Shown here: positions 1 to 9,638 of the stretch, piece by piece | Numbering within the stretch: the stretch's first letter is position 1 | How the letters are laid out: each line of letters begins with the position of its first letter | From: Thermococcus radiotolerans | Lineage (GTDB): Archaea; Methanobacteriota_B; Thermococci; Thermococcales; Thermococcaceae | Direction of reading: 5' to 3' | Assembly (NCBI RefSeq): GCF_002214565.1 | Contig: NZ_CP015106.1 | Location: forward strand, 1,426,001-1,490,000 | DNA: 64,000 nt | The notes under the pieces: generated by a model | Told to the model about the DNA's origin: nothing | The model's input: only the letters and a program-made list of their open reading frames with translations | Database searches by the model: none | Position numbers and translations under genes: made by a program

Positions 1-23
1 ACAGGCTCTACGAGGCTATAATC

Positions 24-584
24 TCATTCCTCCACTCCGGCAGAGCCCCTGCGGGCAAAAAGCTCTGAAACCGTGACCAGGGGTATGAACCGGTACCTCT
101 CCCCGATTCTCCCGCCGGCTCCTTCCTCCCTGTCGACCACCACGCTTATTGCCACTATCTCCGCTCCAGCCTTCTCTAGAACCTCGGCCGCGCGCAGTAC
201 ACTTCCACCGGTGGTCGTCACGTCCTCGACCAGGAAAATCTTCTCGCCGGGCTTTACCTCTCCCTCGATCTGGCTCCCGGTGCCGTGTCCCTTGGGCTTC
301 TTGCGGACTATGACGAGGGGCTTTTCGGTTTCCAGCGATAGGGCCGTCGCTATCGGCACAGCTCCAAGCTCTGGGCCGGCGACGCGGTCGAACTCGATGC
401 CAAGGGCCTTGGCCCTCTCCGCCATCAGCCTCGCGATTATCCTCAGCGCCATGGGATTCGTGGAGAGCTTCTTGACGTTGATGTAGTAGTCGCTCTCCCT
501 GCCGGAGGTGAGAACGAAGCGACCGAAGAGGATGGCCTCCTCGGTGAAGAACATGTCGATGAGCCGGGCCTTCGCGTCCTTCAT
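24..584 (-). CDS. pyrE: Orotate phosphoribosyltransferase
   Basis: Makes OMP from orotate and PRPP in de novo pyrimidine synthesis, in the cytoplasm. The PRPP-binding loop VEDVTTTGG lies near residues 119-127, and a catalytic-loop segment [10 protein letters not shown] lies near 95-104. About 186 aa is usual for an archaeal PyrE. I place the start at the ATG at 584 because AAGGTG sits at a good distance upstream; an in-frame GTG at 593 overlaps that Shine-Dalgarno and is less likely. It is transcribed leftward, divergently from the PrsW-like gene. The stop is only 23 bp from the window edge, so its downstream neighbour is not visible. The family call is firm. Confidence 0.95.
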   Translation of the reverse strand: MKDAKARLIDMFFTEEAILFGRFVLTSGRESDYYINVKKLSTNPMALRIIARLMAERAKALGIEFDRVAGPELGAVPIATALSLETEKPLVIVRKKPKGHGTGSQIEGEVKPGEKIFLVEDVTTTGGSVLRAAEVLEKAGAEIVAISVVVDREEGAGGRIGERYRFIPLVTVSELFARRGSAGVEE

Positions 585-691
585 TTTGAACACCTTCGTG
601 TAAAGTTCTTGGCAGTTTCAGAGGTAAATCCACATCGAATTTAAAAAAGTTGGGGCCAACGTTAATAAGGTGGAAGAGTGAAGAAAGTACC

Positions 692-1435
692 ATGCTCACA
701 CCGGAGAAGGTCATCGAGTACTACTTCGGAATCATAACCGTAGTCGGGGGCCTGTCCGTTCTGCTGGCGATCAAGTACACCCTCCAGAGGTGGCGCTCCT
801 TCCCGGAGAGCGGCTGGAAGGTTCCGGGATTCGCCCTCGGCATCCTTGGCCTCGTCATAGCCTCTGTCCTTGAGGCACCATTACTGTTCCTCAAAACGTG
901 GATTGCCCTGGCCTTCGCGGCGGGGATAATCGAGGAGTCGGTGAAGCTCCTGCCCATGAAGTTCTTCGAGCGTTCGCCGGAATGGGAAAAGTGGAAGCTC
1001 GTCATAGGCGCGGGTCTCTTCCTGGGCGTTGTGGAGGGGATATTCTACACCGCGGGAATCTTCGCCCTCAACCAGCCGGCGTACCTCGTTGGGGTCAGAA
1101 TCGTCCTCATGGGACTTCACGCCATCTGGGCGGCCATCACGATAGGCTTCCTGCTCGGCGAGAGGGGATGGAAGCGCTTTGCCGGACTGGCGTTCTCGAT
1201 GATCGCACACACCCTCTACGACCTTCCCTCCCTGGCGATGGTGGACGGGTATTCCGGAAACGTGGTCGCGTACCTCGCTGGACTCTCAACGGGCCTCCTG
1301 CTGGCCACCCCGCTAATGGCTAAGAAGGCCGCGGAGCTTGCCGGAAGACTGGTTCCGAAGGAGGGTGAAAAGTCGGACGAAGTGCGGGAAAACTTTGAAG
1401 AAACGAAAGAAAACGAGGTCACCTCTTCGCCTTGA
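692..1435 (+). CDS. PrsW-family intramembrane metalloprotease
   Basis: A multi-pass membrane protein of about 247 aa with the hallmarks of PrsW/CAAX-like glutamic-type or metalloproteases: an EESVK motif (E81, E82, K85), a GVVEG segment (E115), H143 in a helix (HAIWAAI) and H173 in AHTLYD. In this superfamily these residues form the active site within the membrane. The last 40 residues are charged and probably cytoplasmic. I chose the ATG at 692; an in-frame TTG at 650 lies inside the likely promoter (TTTAAAAAAG at 640-649). Its stop overlaps the ligase gene end, which converges on it, by 17 bp. The substrate is unknown; bacterial PrsW cleaves anti-sigma factors, which this organism does not have. 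Confidence 0.8.
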   Translation: MLTPEKVIEYYFGIITVVGGLSVLLAIKYTLQRWRSFPESGWKVPGFALGILGLVIASVLEAPLLFLKTWIALAFAAGIIEESVKLLPMKFFERSPEWEKWKLVIGAGLFLGVVEGIFYTAGIFALNQPAYLVGVRIVLMGLHAIWAAITIGFLLGERGWKRFAGLAFSMIAHTLYDLPSLAMVDGYSGNVVAYLAGLSTGLLLATPLMAKKAAELAGRLVPKEGEKSDEVRENFEETKENEVTSSP

Positions 1436-3098
1436 ACCTCTCCTGGAACTCGTAGAGCTGGGCTATGCGCTCGATCGTGTCCGCCTCCTCGGGACTCTTG
1501 TCCTCCCTCAAAGCGACGTAGCGCGGGAAGCGAAGGGCAAAGCCGCTCTCGTACTTCGGGCTCTTCTGTATCTCCTGGTAGGTGACCTGGATAACGACCT
1601 TCGGCTCTATCTCGACGTACTTGCCCTCCTCGCGGACTATGAGGGGCTTGAGCATCTTGGTGAACTCGGCCAGGTCTTCATCGGTGAAGCCGCTCCCGAC
1701 CTTTCCAACCGGGACGAACTGGCCGCTGTGCGGGTCGAAGGCCGCAACCAGGAAGGAGCCTAGGAGGTGTGCGCGCCTTCCCTCTCCCCATTCGGCGCCG
1801 ATTATGACGAGGTCGAGGTCCTCCATCGTGGGCTTTATCTTGAGCCACTTCTTGCCCCTGTTTCCGGGCTCGTAAACCGAATCCAGGCGCTTCGCCATCA
1901 GGCCCTCGTGGCCGAGCTCAAGGGCGCGCTGATAGAACTCCTCAGCCTCGTCGGCGCTGGTGGTTACCAGCTGTTCAGCCAGCCTTATCCTCTCGTTCTG
2001 GGAGATTATCTCCTCCAGCTTCTTCCTGCGCTCGGAGAAGGGCGTGTCTATCATCCCATCGCCGTCAACGTAGAGGACGTCGAAGAGGTTCAGCTCGAGG
2101 GGGATCTTCTCTATCATCTCCTCGATGTTGTACTTTCTCCTGAAGCGCCTCAGCACGTACTGGAAGGGCCTGGGCTTCCCGCCCTCGCCGACGGCAACGA
2201 GTTCACCCTCCACGATGGCCTTCTCGGGCTTTACGCTCTCCAGGACGGCATCAACAACCTCCGGGATGGACTTCGTCACGTTCTCCAGCCTGCGGGAGTA
2301 TATAACGACCCTGTCGCCGTCTTTGTGAACCTGAACGCGTGCTCCATCGTACTTTATCTCGAACGCCGCCTTTCCGCCCATCTCTACCAAAGCTTCCTTC
2401 ACGTTGGCCGCGTTCTGGGCGAGCATCGGCCTTATGGGCTTGCCCACCTGGATTCTGACCTTTGAGAGGCCCTCGTTGCCCTTGAGCTTGGCCACCCTCG
2501 CGACGTAGCCGAAGTCGCTCGTGAGCATGTAAGCCCTCTCGACGAGCTCGGCCTTGACTCCAAAGGCGCTCGCTATGGCGTCCCTCATGAGTCCCTCCGC
2601 AACGCCGGTGCGCATGGTTCCGAGAACCGTCCTGGCGAGATACTTGCCCTCCTCCGGCTGGGCGTCCATGAAGAGGTTGGCGAGGTACTTCAGCTTCCTG
2701 TCCTGACTTCCCTGCCCGCTGGCCTCGGCTATCTTCACGAAGGTGTTGTAAACGCGCTTTATGGTCAGCGGCTGAGAGAAGAAGCTCTTCTGTTTTTTCT
2801 TCTCCAGGGCCAGGGCAACGCTCTCACCGAGGTCGCCGGTGTCCCTCACGGAGTTCTCTATCTCCCGCTCGGGAACGCCGGTAGCCATGGAAACGGCCTT
2901 TATGAGGAGCTTCTCGCCGACCCCAAGCTCTCTCTCGTCCCAGTCAGGGAAGACCTTTCCGAGGATGAGGTAGGGGATTATATCAAGGAGTTCATCGGGT
3001 GCCTTCTTGAGAAAATCGGAGACGAATTTGGTCTTGAGGGTCTTGAGGGTCGTTTTTTCCAGGCGCCTGTAGAGGTCGGCCAGTTCGGCGTATTTCAT
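1419..3098 (-). CDS. lig: ATP-dependent DNA ligase
   Basis: Seals nicks in DNA replication and repair. At 559 aa it has the standard length of Thermococcales ligase I: N-terminal DNA-binding domain (about 1-215), adenylation domain with motif I KYDGAR (AMP-accepting lysine K249), then the OB-fold domain with the KIKPT-type motif. The start is the ATG at 3098, preceded by GGTGGTGA; the open frame runs 29 codons further upstream, but those lie in the promoter region. It is divergent from the HEPN-MNT pair, so about 85 bp carry both promoters. It is homologous to the well-studied T. kodakarensis ligase, which can use NAD+ weakly as well as ATP; this is not testable from sequence. Confidence 0.97.
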   Translation of the reverse strand: MKYAELADLYRRLEKTTLKTLKTKFVSDFLKKAPDELLDIIPYLILGKVFPDWDERELGVGEKLLIKAVSMATGVPEREIENSVRDTGDLGESVALALEKKKQKSFFSQPLTIKRVYNTFVKIAEASGQGSQDRKLKYLANLFMDAQPEEGKYLARTVLGTMRTGVAEGLMRDAIASAFGVKAELVERAYMLTSDFGYVARVAKLKGNEGLSKVRIQVGKPIRPMLAQNAANVKEALVEMGGKAAFEIKYDGARVQVHKDGDRVVIYSRRLENVTKSIPEVVDAVLESVKPEKAIVEGELVAVGEGGKPRPFQYVLRRFRRKYNIEEMIEKIPLELNLFDVLYVDGDGMIDTPFSERRKKLEEIISQNERIRLAEQLVTTSADEAEEFYQRALELGHEGLMAKRLDSVYEPGNRGKKWLKIKPTMEDLDLVIIGAEWGEGRRAHLLGSFLVAAFDPHSGQFVPVGKVGSGFTDEDLAEFTKMLKPLIVREEGKYVEIEPKVVIQVTYQEIQKSPKYESGFALRFPRYVALREDKSPEEADTIERIAQLYEFQERFKAKR

Positions 3099-3183
3099 CT
3101 TCACCACCTGAATGGAGTTAGGAGGAAGGGGGATAAAAGGGTATTGGGTTAGTGTTAAATATCTAAAAAGCGTATGACGAACC

Positions 3184-3585
3184 ATGAAGGGAGAGGAGAT
3201 AACAAGAGAGTTAGAAGTCGCTGAGGAGGAGCTTTCATCAGCCCAAATTCTCTATGAGCATGGAAAGTACCGGGACGCCATAAGCAGGGCATACTACTCA
3301 ATGTTCCACTCCGCGAGAGCCCTCCTGTTAATTAAGGGTATAACCCCAAAGAAGCACTCAGGAACCCTCTCGATGCTTGGGATGAGCTACATCAAGGAAG
3401 GACTACTGGACGAATACTATGGAAAGGCCTTCACAAAGGCGTTTCAGATGAGAAGTCAAGCCGACTACAACGTTATGTACACCCCGTCCAGAGAGGAAGC
3501 CGAAGAAATCCTCGATTTAGCTCTAGAGTTCCTTGAAAAAGCCCAGGAGCTGGTGTCAGGATGGATTCGAGGAGAAGAGCGTTAG
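3184..3585 (+). CDS. HEPN-domain protein, likely toxin of HEPN-MNT module
   Basis: A 133-aa all-helical protein of the HEPN family. The motif SRAYYSMFH gives R35-x6-H42, matching the R-x(4-6)-H signature of HEPN ribonucleases. Its stop overlaps the following nucleotidyltransferase gene by 25 bp, the classic HEPN-MNT arrangement in which the HEPN protein is the toxin and the MNT partner neutralises it, in some systems by AMPylating the toxin. A TATA-like TAAATATCT at about 3155-3163 lies upstream. Whether this copy is an active RNase is inferred from motif and context only; many archaeal HEPN-MNT pairs are untested. Confidence 0.8.
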   Translation: MKGEEITRELEVAEEELSSAQILYEHGKYRDAISRAYYSMFHSARALLLIKGITPKKHSGTLSMLGMSYIKEGLLDEYYGKAFTKAFQMRSQADYNVMYTPSREEAEEILDLALEFLEKAQELVSGWIRGEER

Positions 3586-3866
3586 AGGAATTTCTGGGTT
3601 TCCTAAGGGAAAACTTTGAAGGACGCATTGAGGGAGTCTACCTTTTCGGCTCCTATGCGAGGGGGGACTACACCGAAGAGAGCGACGTTGACCTGCTCGT
3701 AGTCGGAGACGTGTCCCTAGATGAGCTGATAGATGGGATCTTTGAAGTATTGATGAAACACGGAGTAGTTCTCAACGTTATCGTGGAAAAACGGGAGGAG
3801 TTTGAGCGGTGGAGAGAAACCTCGTTCCACCGCACCGTTCTAAACGAGGGAATAAGGGTTTACTAA
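3561..3866 (+). CDS. MNT-type minimal nucleotidyltransferase, likely antitoxin
   Basis: A 101-aa protein of the polymerase-beta-like minimal nucleotidyltransferases. The motif G30-S31-x10-D42-V-D44 (GSYARGDYTEESDVD) carries the metal-binding aspartates. The third acidic position expected on the next strand reads LNVIVEK, so a clear third Asp is not visible and activity could be weakened. The gene starts inside the HEPN gene, so translation is coupled. The likely role is antitoxin to the HEPN protein, perhaps by nucleotide modification. It ends 4 bp into the convergent pantoate kinase gene. Confidence 0.82.
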   Translation: MDSRRRALEEFLGFLRENFEGRIEGVYLFGSYARGDYTEESDVDLLVVGDVSLDELIDGIFEVLMKHGVVLNVIVEKREEFERWRETSFHRTVLNEGIRVY

Positions 3867-4765
3867 CCAACCCACCTGCCAACCTTCGGCCTGCCCTCGT
3901 GGATTCCGGTCACGTCGTAGGGCAGGTTGAGGTCGGAGAGGAGGGTTATGGCATTCTCCACCTCGTCCTCCCTGAGAAGGGCGAAGAGACCCCTTCCAAG
4001 CATTATCATGGAGCTGGGGGTGGAAATAACTTTGTCCAGTTCCCTCGCCAGCTCAAGGAGTTCACCGCTAAGGAGGCCGGTTTTCTCCGCGAATTCCCTC
4101 GCAAGGATCATCATCCTCTCAGGCCCCGGTTCCAGGAGGAGCTTCTCAAGGGCCTCCCTCCCCTCGCGCTCTATGGCATCCACGATGTCGCCGTCCAGAA
4201 CTTCCCTGGTTGAGAGCCTGCCCAGGGGGACGACGAGAACGCGGTAATCCTCGAAGAAGAGATTGTCAACGACGCCAACGCCCGGGCCGCCGGCCTTGAC
4301 GCGAACCTCTATCCCTCCGGCCAGTTGACCCACAACGTCGCCGAGGCCGCCCCTGTTGAGGACCTCATGCCGGTGGGCCACCTGGGCAGCTTTAAGCCAC
4401 GTCCCCCCGAAGGCGTAGCTCAACGCTAAAGCCGTCCCCAGGGCACCTCCGGCGCTGTTGCCGAAGCCGTGGCCGTTCGGAAAGTCGAAGTACTGCCAAA
4501 TCTCAACTTCCCCGATGAAGTCATCCGGAACCAGCTCGTCCGCGACGGAGTAGCTTATTATCGCCCTTTTTCTCTCAACCGGTTCGCCGTTGAAGGCGAC
4601 GTGTATGTGCCTCTCAAGGGTACCGGTTTCTATGCTCGCGAAGACGTTGACGCCCTTGTCTAGGTTCACCCCGGCCCCAAGGGAGCCGGCTCTAAGCGGG
4701 TCATCGTGAAATCTGGGAACGAAGAACGCCGTTATGTGGGCCGGAACGAAGGTTCTGACGAGCAA
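3863..4765 (-). CDS. Pantoate kinase (GHMP family)
   Basis: The archaeal enzyme that phosphorylates pantoate to 4-phosphopantoate with ATP; phosphopantothenate synthetase then adds beta-alanine on the way to coenzyme A. The GHMP ATP-binding loop NGHGFGNSAGGALG is present, with the N-terminal VPAHITAFF segment typical of archaeal pantoate kinases. I place the start at a TTG at 4765 (300 aa), preceded by GGAGGTGA; the 44 codons upstream of it in the same frame look like noncoding sequence. Archaeal PoK replaces the bacterial pantothenate kinase route. Position next to DNA ligase matches T. kodakarensis (from memory TK2140/TK2141). Confidence 0.9.
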   Translation of the reverse strand: MLVRTFVPAHITAFFVPRFHDDPLRAGSLGAGVNLDKGVNVFASIETGTLERHIHVAFNGEPVERKRAIISYSVADELVPDDFIGEVEIWQYFDFPNGHGFGNSAGGALGTALALSYAFGGTWLKAAQVAHRHEVLNRGGLGDVVGQLAGGIEVRVKAGGPGVGVVDNLFFEDYRVLVVPLGRLSTREVLDGDIVDAIEREGREALEKLLLEPGPERMMILAREFAEKTGLLSGELLELARELDKVISTPSSMIMLGRGLFALLREDEVENAITLLSDLNLPYDVTGIHEGRPKVGRWVG

Positions 4766-4833
4766 CCTCTCACCTCCGAGAAAAGTGCGCCCTTGGCCTT
4801 TTAAAAGTGGCGAGAAAAGGGAAAAGGAAAGGT

Positions 4834-6429
4834 TCACTCCTCGGCCACGTACACCGGGACCTTTCCGTGCGGTATGCCGTACTTCTTGCCGTACCACTCG
4901 CTGAGGACGTACCAGGCGCCGACGAGGAGGATCAGGCCGAGCGGCAGGAGTACCGCCCAGCTGTGGACGCCGAAGCCAAAGAGCAGGTAGAGGAATATTC
5001 CGACGCTCGACGCTGTTACGGCGTACGGCACCTGCGTTGTGACGTGGTCTATGTGGTCCGAACCGGAGAACATGGAACTCATGATGGTCGTATCGCTGAT
5101 CGGTGAGCAGTGGTCGCCGAAGATACCGCCGGCGAAGACCGCACCGATGGCCGCGAAGACCTCCGGGCCGACGTAGCCGGTAACTCCGTAGGCGAGCGGT
5201 ATGGCGATGGGCAGCATGATGCTGAAGGTTCCCCAGCTCGTTCCGGTCGTGAAGGAGATGAACATGGCGATGAGGAACACTATCAGCGGCACCCAGCTTC
5301 CGCTCACACCGGCGCTCTTGGCGAGGTCAACGATGTACGGGGCGGTCCCGACGGCGTCGGTGGCGCTCTTGATGCTCCAGGCCAAGAGCAGTATCGTGTT
5401 GGCTATGACCATCTGCTTCATACCGCGGACGATGGCGTCCTCGGCCTCCTCGATGGTCATGCGCTTCATGGCCAGGACGAGGAAGAAGGCAACCACGACC
5501 ATGGCGAAGGAACCCCAGAGGAGCGCCAGTGCCGAGTCGGAGTTTCCGAGGACCTCCATGAGACCGCCCTCAGCGTAGGCCGCGCCACCGCCGCCGGTGT
5601 ACCACATGCCGTAGAGGGTGACGAATATGAGCGTCAGTATAGGCCATATGAAGATGTGGACGCTGCCGTCCTCCTTCGGCATGCCGAGGTCAATCTCGGT
5701 GGTCATGAGCGGCTTCGCACCGTCGCGGAGGACTTTGCCCTCGGTCCTGGCGCGGTACTCGGCGTGGAGCATCGGGCCGTAGTGCCTGTGGGTGAAGGCC
5801 ACGATGAAGACCAGTATTATCGCGAGTATCGAGTAGAACCTGAAGGGAACGCTGTGCATCCAGGCGACGTAGGCGCCGTAGTCAACGTTGAGGTCCTTGA
5901 ATGCATCACCGATGAGGCCGACCTCGTAGCCTATCCAGGTCGAGACCAGAGCCAGTCCCGCAACCGGCGCTGCCGTTGAGTCGTCTATGTAGGCGAGCAT
6001 TTCACGGGAAACGCGGGTCCTGTCGGTGATGGGCCTCATGGTGTTACCGACGATGATGGTGTTGGTGTAGTCATCGAAGAATATGAGCACGCCGAGGAGC
6101 CATCCCATCATCGCGGCGCCGCGGCTGCTGCGCACTTTGCTCGCCAGGGCGCGACCTATCGCCATCGCTCCTCCGGACTTGTATATGAGTCCCACGCCCG
6201 CACCGATGAGGAAGTCGAAGAGCAGTATCTTGACGTTCCAGTCATCGATGGCGTTGCCGACTATCCAGTCGAGGGTTTGGGTGGTTCCCGTCACCGGGTT
6301 CCAGCCGGAGACCATTACGCCTCCAATCCAGACACCGGCGAACAGAGCCAGGATAACCCTCTTAGTCCATATCGCCAAGATAATAGCCACCAGGGGTGGC
6401 AGCAGAGACAGTACTCCGAAATCCGACAC
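4834..6429 (-). CDS. NhaC-family Na+/H+ antiporter
   Basis: A 531-aa integral membrane protein with about 11-12 hydrophobic segments, of the NhaC superfamily of secondary transporters. Motifs include FDDYTNTIIVG in the middle and GDHCSPISDTT in the C-terminal half, both characteristic of this family. It probably exchanges Na+ and H+ for pH and sodium homeostasis; some family members are arginine/ornithine or malate/lactate exchangers, so the substrate is not certain. The GTG start at 6429 is preceded by GGGGGTGA. A TATA-like CCTTATATTG (minus strand, about 6474-6483) gives a leader of roughly 25 nt. Confidence 0.88.
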   Translation of the reverse strand: MSDFGVLSLLPPLVAIILAIWTKRVILALFAGVWIGGVMVSGWNPVTGTTQTLDWIVGNAIDDWNVKILLFDFLIGAGVGLIYKSGGAMAIGRALASKVRSSRGAAMMGWLLGVLIFFDDYTNTIIVGNTMRPITDRTRVSREMLAYIDDSTAAPVAGLALVSTWIGYEVGLIGDAFKDLNVDYGAYVAWMHSVPFRFYSILAIILVFIVAFTHRHYGPMLHAEYRARTEGKVLRDGAKPLMTTEIDLGMPKEDGSVHIFIWPILTLIFVTLYGMWYTGGGGAAYAEGGLMEVLGNSDSALALLWGSFAMVVVAFFLVLAMKRMTIEEAEDAIVRGMKQMVIANTILLLAWSIKSATDAVGTAPYIVDLAKSAGVSGSWVPLIVFLIAMFISFTTGTSWGTFSIMLPIAIPLAYGVTGYVGPEVFAAIGAVFAGGIFGDHCSPISDTTIMSSMFSGSDHIDHVTTQVPYAVTASSVGIFLYLLFGFGVHSWAVLLPLGLILLVGAWYVLSEWYGKKYGIPHGKVPVYVAEE

Positions 6430-6740
6430 AGTTTCACCCCCACCTAAATATCATGCCTTGGAATCCTTGGGTGCAATATAAGGTTTCCTGAAAAGTTTTT
6501 GACACAATGACATGTTTTCGAAAATCCCGTGGGCCGTTTCCATACATCTGAATCGAATTTCTTGCGTTCTGGTGAACACTGGTGTATCCCTGCATTAATG
6601 CATGCTCTCAGGTACAATAATGCGCACCAATACCATAAAAATCTTTCCCAGAAAAAGCTTCAGGAAAGGGGCTTTGAGGCTTAAAAAACGCTAAATACGG
6701 ACGACTCACTCGGAAGAGTATTTGAAAATTGAAGGGCCTT
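6430..6740. other. Intergenic region, promoter of the NhaC gene
   Basis: There is no coding sequence in these 311 bp. The left part holds the minus-strand promoter of the antiporter gene (TATA-like element around 6474-6483). A perfect 12-bp palindrome TGCATTAATGCA lies at 6591-6602, too far upstream to be a core promoter element. The right part is the 3' flank of the uracil-DNA glycosylase gene. I see no RNA gene or CRISPR repeat here. Confidence 0.5.
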
Positions 6741-7328
6741 TCATGGTTGACCCTCTATCAGCTCTTTAAGCCTCCTGAAGTCCTTCCTCAGCTCCTCCTT
6801 CAGGGGAGGTCTGTAGAGGGCAACGGCCGGGTGGTACATCGGCATTATGACGAATCTTCCGAAGAGCGTGTGGGCCTCGAAGGTTTTTCCGTGTATTTTG
6901 CTTATGGGCTCGGCCTCGAATCCGAACTTCTCGAGGATGTACCTCATGGAGTGCCTTCCGAGGGGGACTATGACCTTCGGCCTGATTATGTCTATCTGCC
7001 TGTCGAGGTAGGGTGAGCAGGCTTTGATTTCCTCCTCGGTGGGGTCGCGGTTCTCAGGCGGGCGGCACTTGACTATGTTGGTTATGTAGACCTCCTCCCT
7101 GCTTAGGCCTATCTCGGCCAGGAGTTCGTCGAGTATCTTTCCAGCCCTGCCGACGAAGGGCAGGCCCTTCTGGTCCTCCCAATAGCCTGGTGCTTCGCCG
7201 ACGAACATCACTTTGGCGTCGTAGCTCCCGGAGCCGGGGACGGCGTGGGTTCTGAGCTTTCCGAGGGGGCATTTCTGACAGTTTCTTATACGTTCCTCGA
7301 GCTTTCTCATGGCCTCTTCCTTTCCCAT
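6741..7328 (-). CDS. udg: Type-4 (family 4) uracil-DNA glycosylase
   Basis: Removes uracil produced by cytosine deamination, starting base excision repair. It carries the four cysteines that bind the [4Fe-4S] cluster of family 4 enzymes (C17, C20, C88, C104), the GEAPGYWEDQKGLPFVGRAG motif A region and the MYHPA motif near the C terminus. At 195 aa it has the normal size for thermophilic UDGa. The start at 7328 follows a GGTGTTTCC-type weak Shine-Dalgarno. It lies 9 bp downstream of a small conserved gene with which it is probably co-transcribed. Heat speeds cytosine deamination, which makes the enzyme important in hyperthermophiles. Confidence 0.95.
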   Translation of the reverse strand: MGKEEAMRKLEERIRNCQKCPLGKLRTHAVPGSGSYDAKVMFVGEAPGYWEDQKGLPFVGRAGKILDELLAEIGLSREEVYITNIVKCRPPENRDPTEEEIKACSPYLDRQIDIIRPKVIVPLGRHSMRYILEKFGFEAEPISKIHGKTFEAHTLFGRFVIMPMYHPAVALYRPPLKEELRKDFRRLKELIEGQP

Positions 7329-7337
7329 GGAAACACC

Positions 7338-7697
7338 TCATTTCTTGAGTGCTAGCGTTTTCTGGGCGAGGTAGGCGTTGAGGAACTCAACCCAGGCCGT
7401 GTAGTAGCCCTTCTCGTACTCGTCGCGGAACTCGTGCTCGAGGATTCCCTGGAAGTGTTCCAGGAGCTTCTCGGCCTTCTCCCTGTCGTGCTCGTTTACG
7501 AGCTGGACTATGAGCGCATCGGTGTCGTTGTCCTTGAGGGCGCTCATGAAGCCGTTTATTGCCTTTCCGTAGCCCCTTCCCCACTCGTCGGAGCCCGCCA
7601 TCTTCTGGAGCTTCTCGAGGTGGGCCTTGGCCTTGGTGAAGTCCCTCCTGAGCAGGGCGCGGAGGAACATCTCCATCCTCATTTCTCTCGCTGGCAT
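7338..7697 (-). CDS. Conserved small helical protein, function unknown
   Basis: A 119-aa, highly charged, all-helical protein (for example RRDFTKAKAHLEKLQKM and REKAEKLLEHFQG), with no membrane segment, cysteine cluster or recognisable catalytic motif. It starts at the ATG at 7697 after a strong GGTGGTGA and runs into the UDG gene with a 9-bp gap, so the two are likely one operon. I recognise it only as a protein conserved in Thermococcales. The arrangement suggests a link to DNA repair, but nothing in the sequence itself shows that. Confidence 0.7.
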   Translation of the reverse strand: MPAREMRMEMFLRALLRRDFTKAKAHLEKLQKMAGSDEWGRGYGKAINGFMSALKDNDTDALIVQLVNEHDREKAEKLLEHFQGILEHEFRDEYEKGYYTAWVEFLNAYLAQKTLALKK

Positions 7698-7797
7698 CTC
7701 ACCACCGGGATAATTTTGACGGCGTGCTTTTAACCCTTAGCCCAGTACCCAGATGTGGGGCAGAGATATGCAGGAAAATCTTCATATTTACGCAAAA

Positions 7798-7808
7798 GTT
7801 TTTATACC
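7798..7808 (+). promoter_or_regulatory. TATA box of the Tes-like radical SAM gene
   Basis: GTTTTTATACC, an archaeal TATA-like element. About 25 bp downstream would place transcription start near 7830, leaving a leader of about 27 nt with GGAGAGGTGAG before the ATG at 7857. This argues against the alternative GTG start at 7833. Confidence 0.55.
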
Positions 7809-7856
7809 TGAGAATTGGATAATTGACCAAAGGTGAAAGTTGGAGAGGTGAGTAGA

Positions 7857-9629
7857 ATGGCAGAGAGCGTTGGTGAAGTGCCCAGCGGCGAAAAGGAATT
7901 TGCCGAATCCACGAGAAGGATCAGGGACATAATCGAGTTCCCTGAGATCAGTGAGGAGCAGTTCGAGGAGATGCTCAGGAAGGCCAGCAGAACGTACGGT
8001 GGGCCGCTGCCGCACAGAACGTACTCCCTCTGTCCGGAGACAAGAAGGGTCGTTCCGGCCCTCGTATGGGAGAAGGATGGTAAGGTGTGGATAACGAAGC
8101 GCTGTCCCGAGGGCATGATAACCGATGTATATTATGAGGATGTTGAGCAGTACTACAGGTTCCAGAAGTGGAAGTTCGACTTCAAGCTCATGAGTGCCAA
8201 CGTTGACGCTTCCGGCGTCAATTGTCCCTTGGACTGCGGTCTCTGCGCGAGGCACCGCTCGCACACCAATTTGCTCAACATAGTGCTCACCAACCGCTGC
8301 AATCTAAGCTGCTGGTACTGCTTCTTCTACGCCAAGGAGGGACAGCCGATATACGAACCAACCCTAGAGCAGATTCGTATGATGCTCCGCAATGCCAAGA
8401 AGGAGTACCCCGTTGGGGCCAACGCCGTCCAGTTCACCGGCGGCGAGCCGACGCTCAGGGAGGACCTCGTCGAGATAATCAAAATCGCGAAGGAAGAGGG
8501 TTACGATCACGTCCAGCTCAACACGGATGGAATAAAGCTCGCCTTTGAGCCGGAGCTGGTCAAGGCGGTAAGGCAGGCCGGTGTTAACGTTCTCTACTTG
8601 AGTTACGATGGAATGACGCCTCAGACCAACTGGAAGAATCACTGGGAGATTCCGCTCATATTTGAGAACGTGAGAAAGGCGAAGGGGCCGAGCATAGTCC
8701 TAGTGCCGACTACTATAAGGAACGTTAACGACCATGAGCTCGGCGCGATAATCAACTTCGGCCTGAACCACCTCGATATCGTTAGGGGCGTTAACTTCCA
8801 GCCGATTTCCCTCGTTGGCAGGGTTCCAAAGAAGGAGCGCCAGCGCTTTAGGATAACCATACCCGGTGCTATAAAGCGCATCGAGGAGCAGACGAACGGG
8901 GCCATAGTCATGGAAGACTGGTACCCGATTCCGATCGCTGGCCACATAGCCAGGTTCTTCGAGGCCTTCACTGGCTCGCGCTACTACATGACCAGCCACT
9001 ACTGCTGCGGCGCGGCGACCTACATCTTCCTCGACAGAAAGAAGAAACGTGTCGTTCCAATAAGCAGGTTCCTCGACGTCGAAGGATTCGTAGAGTACCT
9101 GGAGAGCAAGGCGGAGGAGATAGAGCAGTGGAAGACCCTCGGAAGGCTCCAGAAGCTCAAGCTCGGCGCGGAGATATTCATGAAGTTCAAGAGCTTCTAC
9201 GACGAGAAGTACGCTCCGGAGGGCATCGGCGTCCTCGAACTCATAAAGAACGCCTTCATGCACGGAAACTACGACGCCCTCGGAAAGTTCCACACCAACG
9301 CCCTATTCCTCGGAATGATGCACTTCATGGACGAGTACAACTACGACGTCGAGAGGGTTGAGCGCTGCGTCATTCACTACGCCATGCCCGACGGCAGGAT
9401 AGTGCCCTTCTGTACCTTCAACGTGATTCCGGAGCTCTACAGGGACAAGGTGCAGGACCAGTTCAGCTACACCTGGGAGGAGTGGAAGGCCATGCACCCG
9501 GACTGGGAGTACCAGAAGGACAAGTACATCAGAACCAAGGAGTTCGTCGAGCGGATGAAGAACAGCGAGATTTACCGGAAGACGTACATCGACATAGAGG
9601 ACTACTTTGGGACAAACCCCAGGGAGTGA
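7857..9629 (+). CDS. tes: Radical SAM protein, probable tetraether lipid synthase (Tes)
   Basis: A 590-aa radical SAM enzyme. The canonical cluster motif is CNLSCWYC (C148, C152, C155). Just upstream is a second CxxxCxxC, CPLDCGLC (C123, C127, C130), expected to bind another [4Fe-4S] cluster; further cysteines occur in HYCCGAA and near the C terminus. The GGEPTLR motif follows the usual order. This layout is that of the MJ0619/MA_1486 family, shown to couple two archaeol chains into glycerol dibiphytanyl glycerol tetraether lipids. The N-terminal region that in relatives carries a rubredoxin-like site shows only C59 and C83. The ATG at 7857 has a good Shine-Dalgarno. A small gene follows after 9 bp. 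The Tes assignment is by family resemblance, not test. Confidence 0.8.
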   Translation: MAESVGEVPSGEKEFAESTRRIRDIIEFPEISEEQFEEMLRKASRTYGGPLPHRTYSLCPETRRVVPALVWEKDGKVWITKRCPEGMITDVYYEDVEQYYRFQKWKFDFKLMSANVDASGVNCPLDCGLCARHRSHTNLLNIVLTNRCNLSCWYCFFYAKEGQPIYEPTLEQIRMMLRNAKKEYPVGANAVQFTGGEPTLREDLVEIIKIAKEEGYDHVQLNTDGIKLAFEPELVKAVRQAGVNVLYLSYDGMTPQTNWKNHWEIPLIFENVRKAKGPSIVLVPTTIRNVNDHELGAIINFGLNHLDIVRGVNFQPISLVGRVPKKERQRFRITIPGAIKRIEEQTNGAIVMEDWYPIPIAGHIARFFEAFTGSRYYMTSHYCCGAATYIFLDRKKKRVVPISRFLDVEGFVEYLESKAEEIEQWKTLGRLQKLKLGAEIFMKFKSFYDEKYAPEGIGVLELIKNAFMHGNYDALGKFHTNALFLGMMHFMDEYNYDVERVERCVIHYAMPDGRIVPFCTFNVIPELYRDKVQDQFSYTWEEWKAMHPDWEYQKDKYIRTKEFVERMKNSEIYRKTYIDIEDYFGTNPRE

Positions 9630-9638
9630 GGTGGTAGA

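Noticed and set aside
6591-6602. TGCATTAATGCA palindrome as an operator of the NhaC gene
   Set aside because: It lies more than 100 bp upstream of the core promoter and is a simple AT-rich palindrome; there is no supporting second copy.
7833-7859. GTG at 7833 as start of the Tes-like protein
   Set aside because: It would lie at or before the transcription start predicted from the TATA box at 7798-7808; the ATG at 7857 has a strong GGAGAGGTGAG at normal distance.
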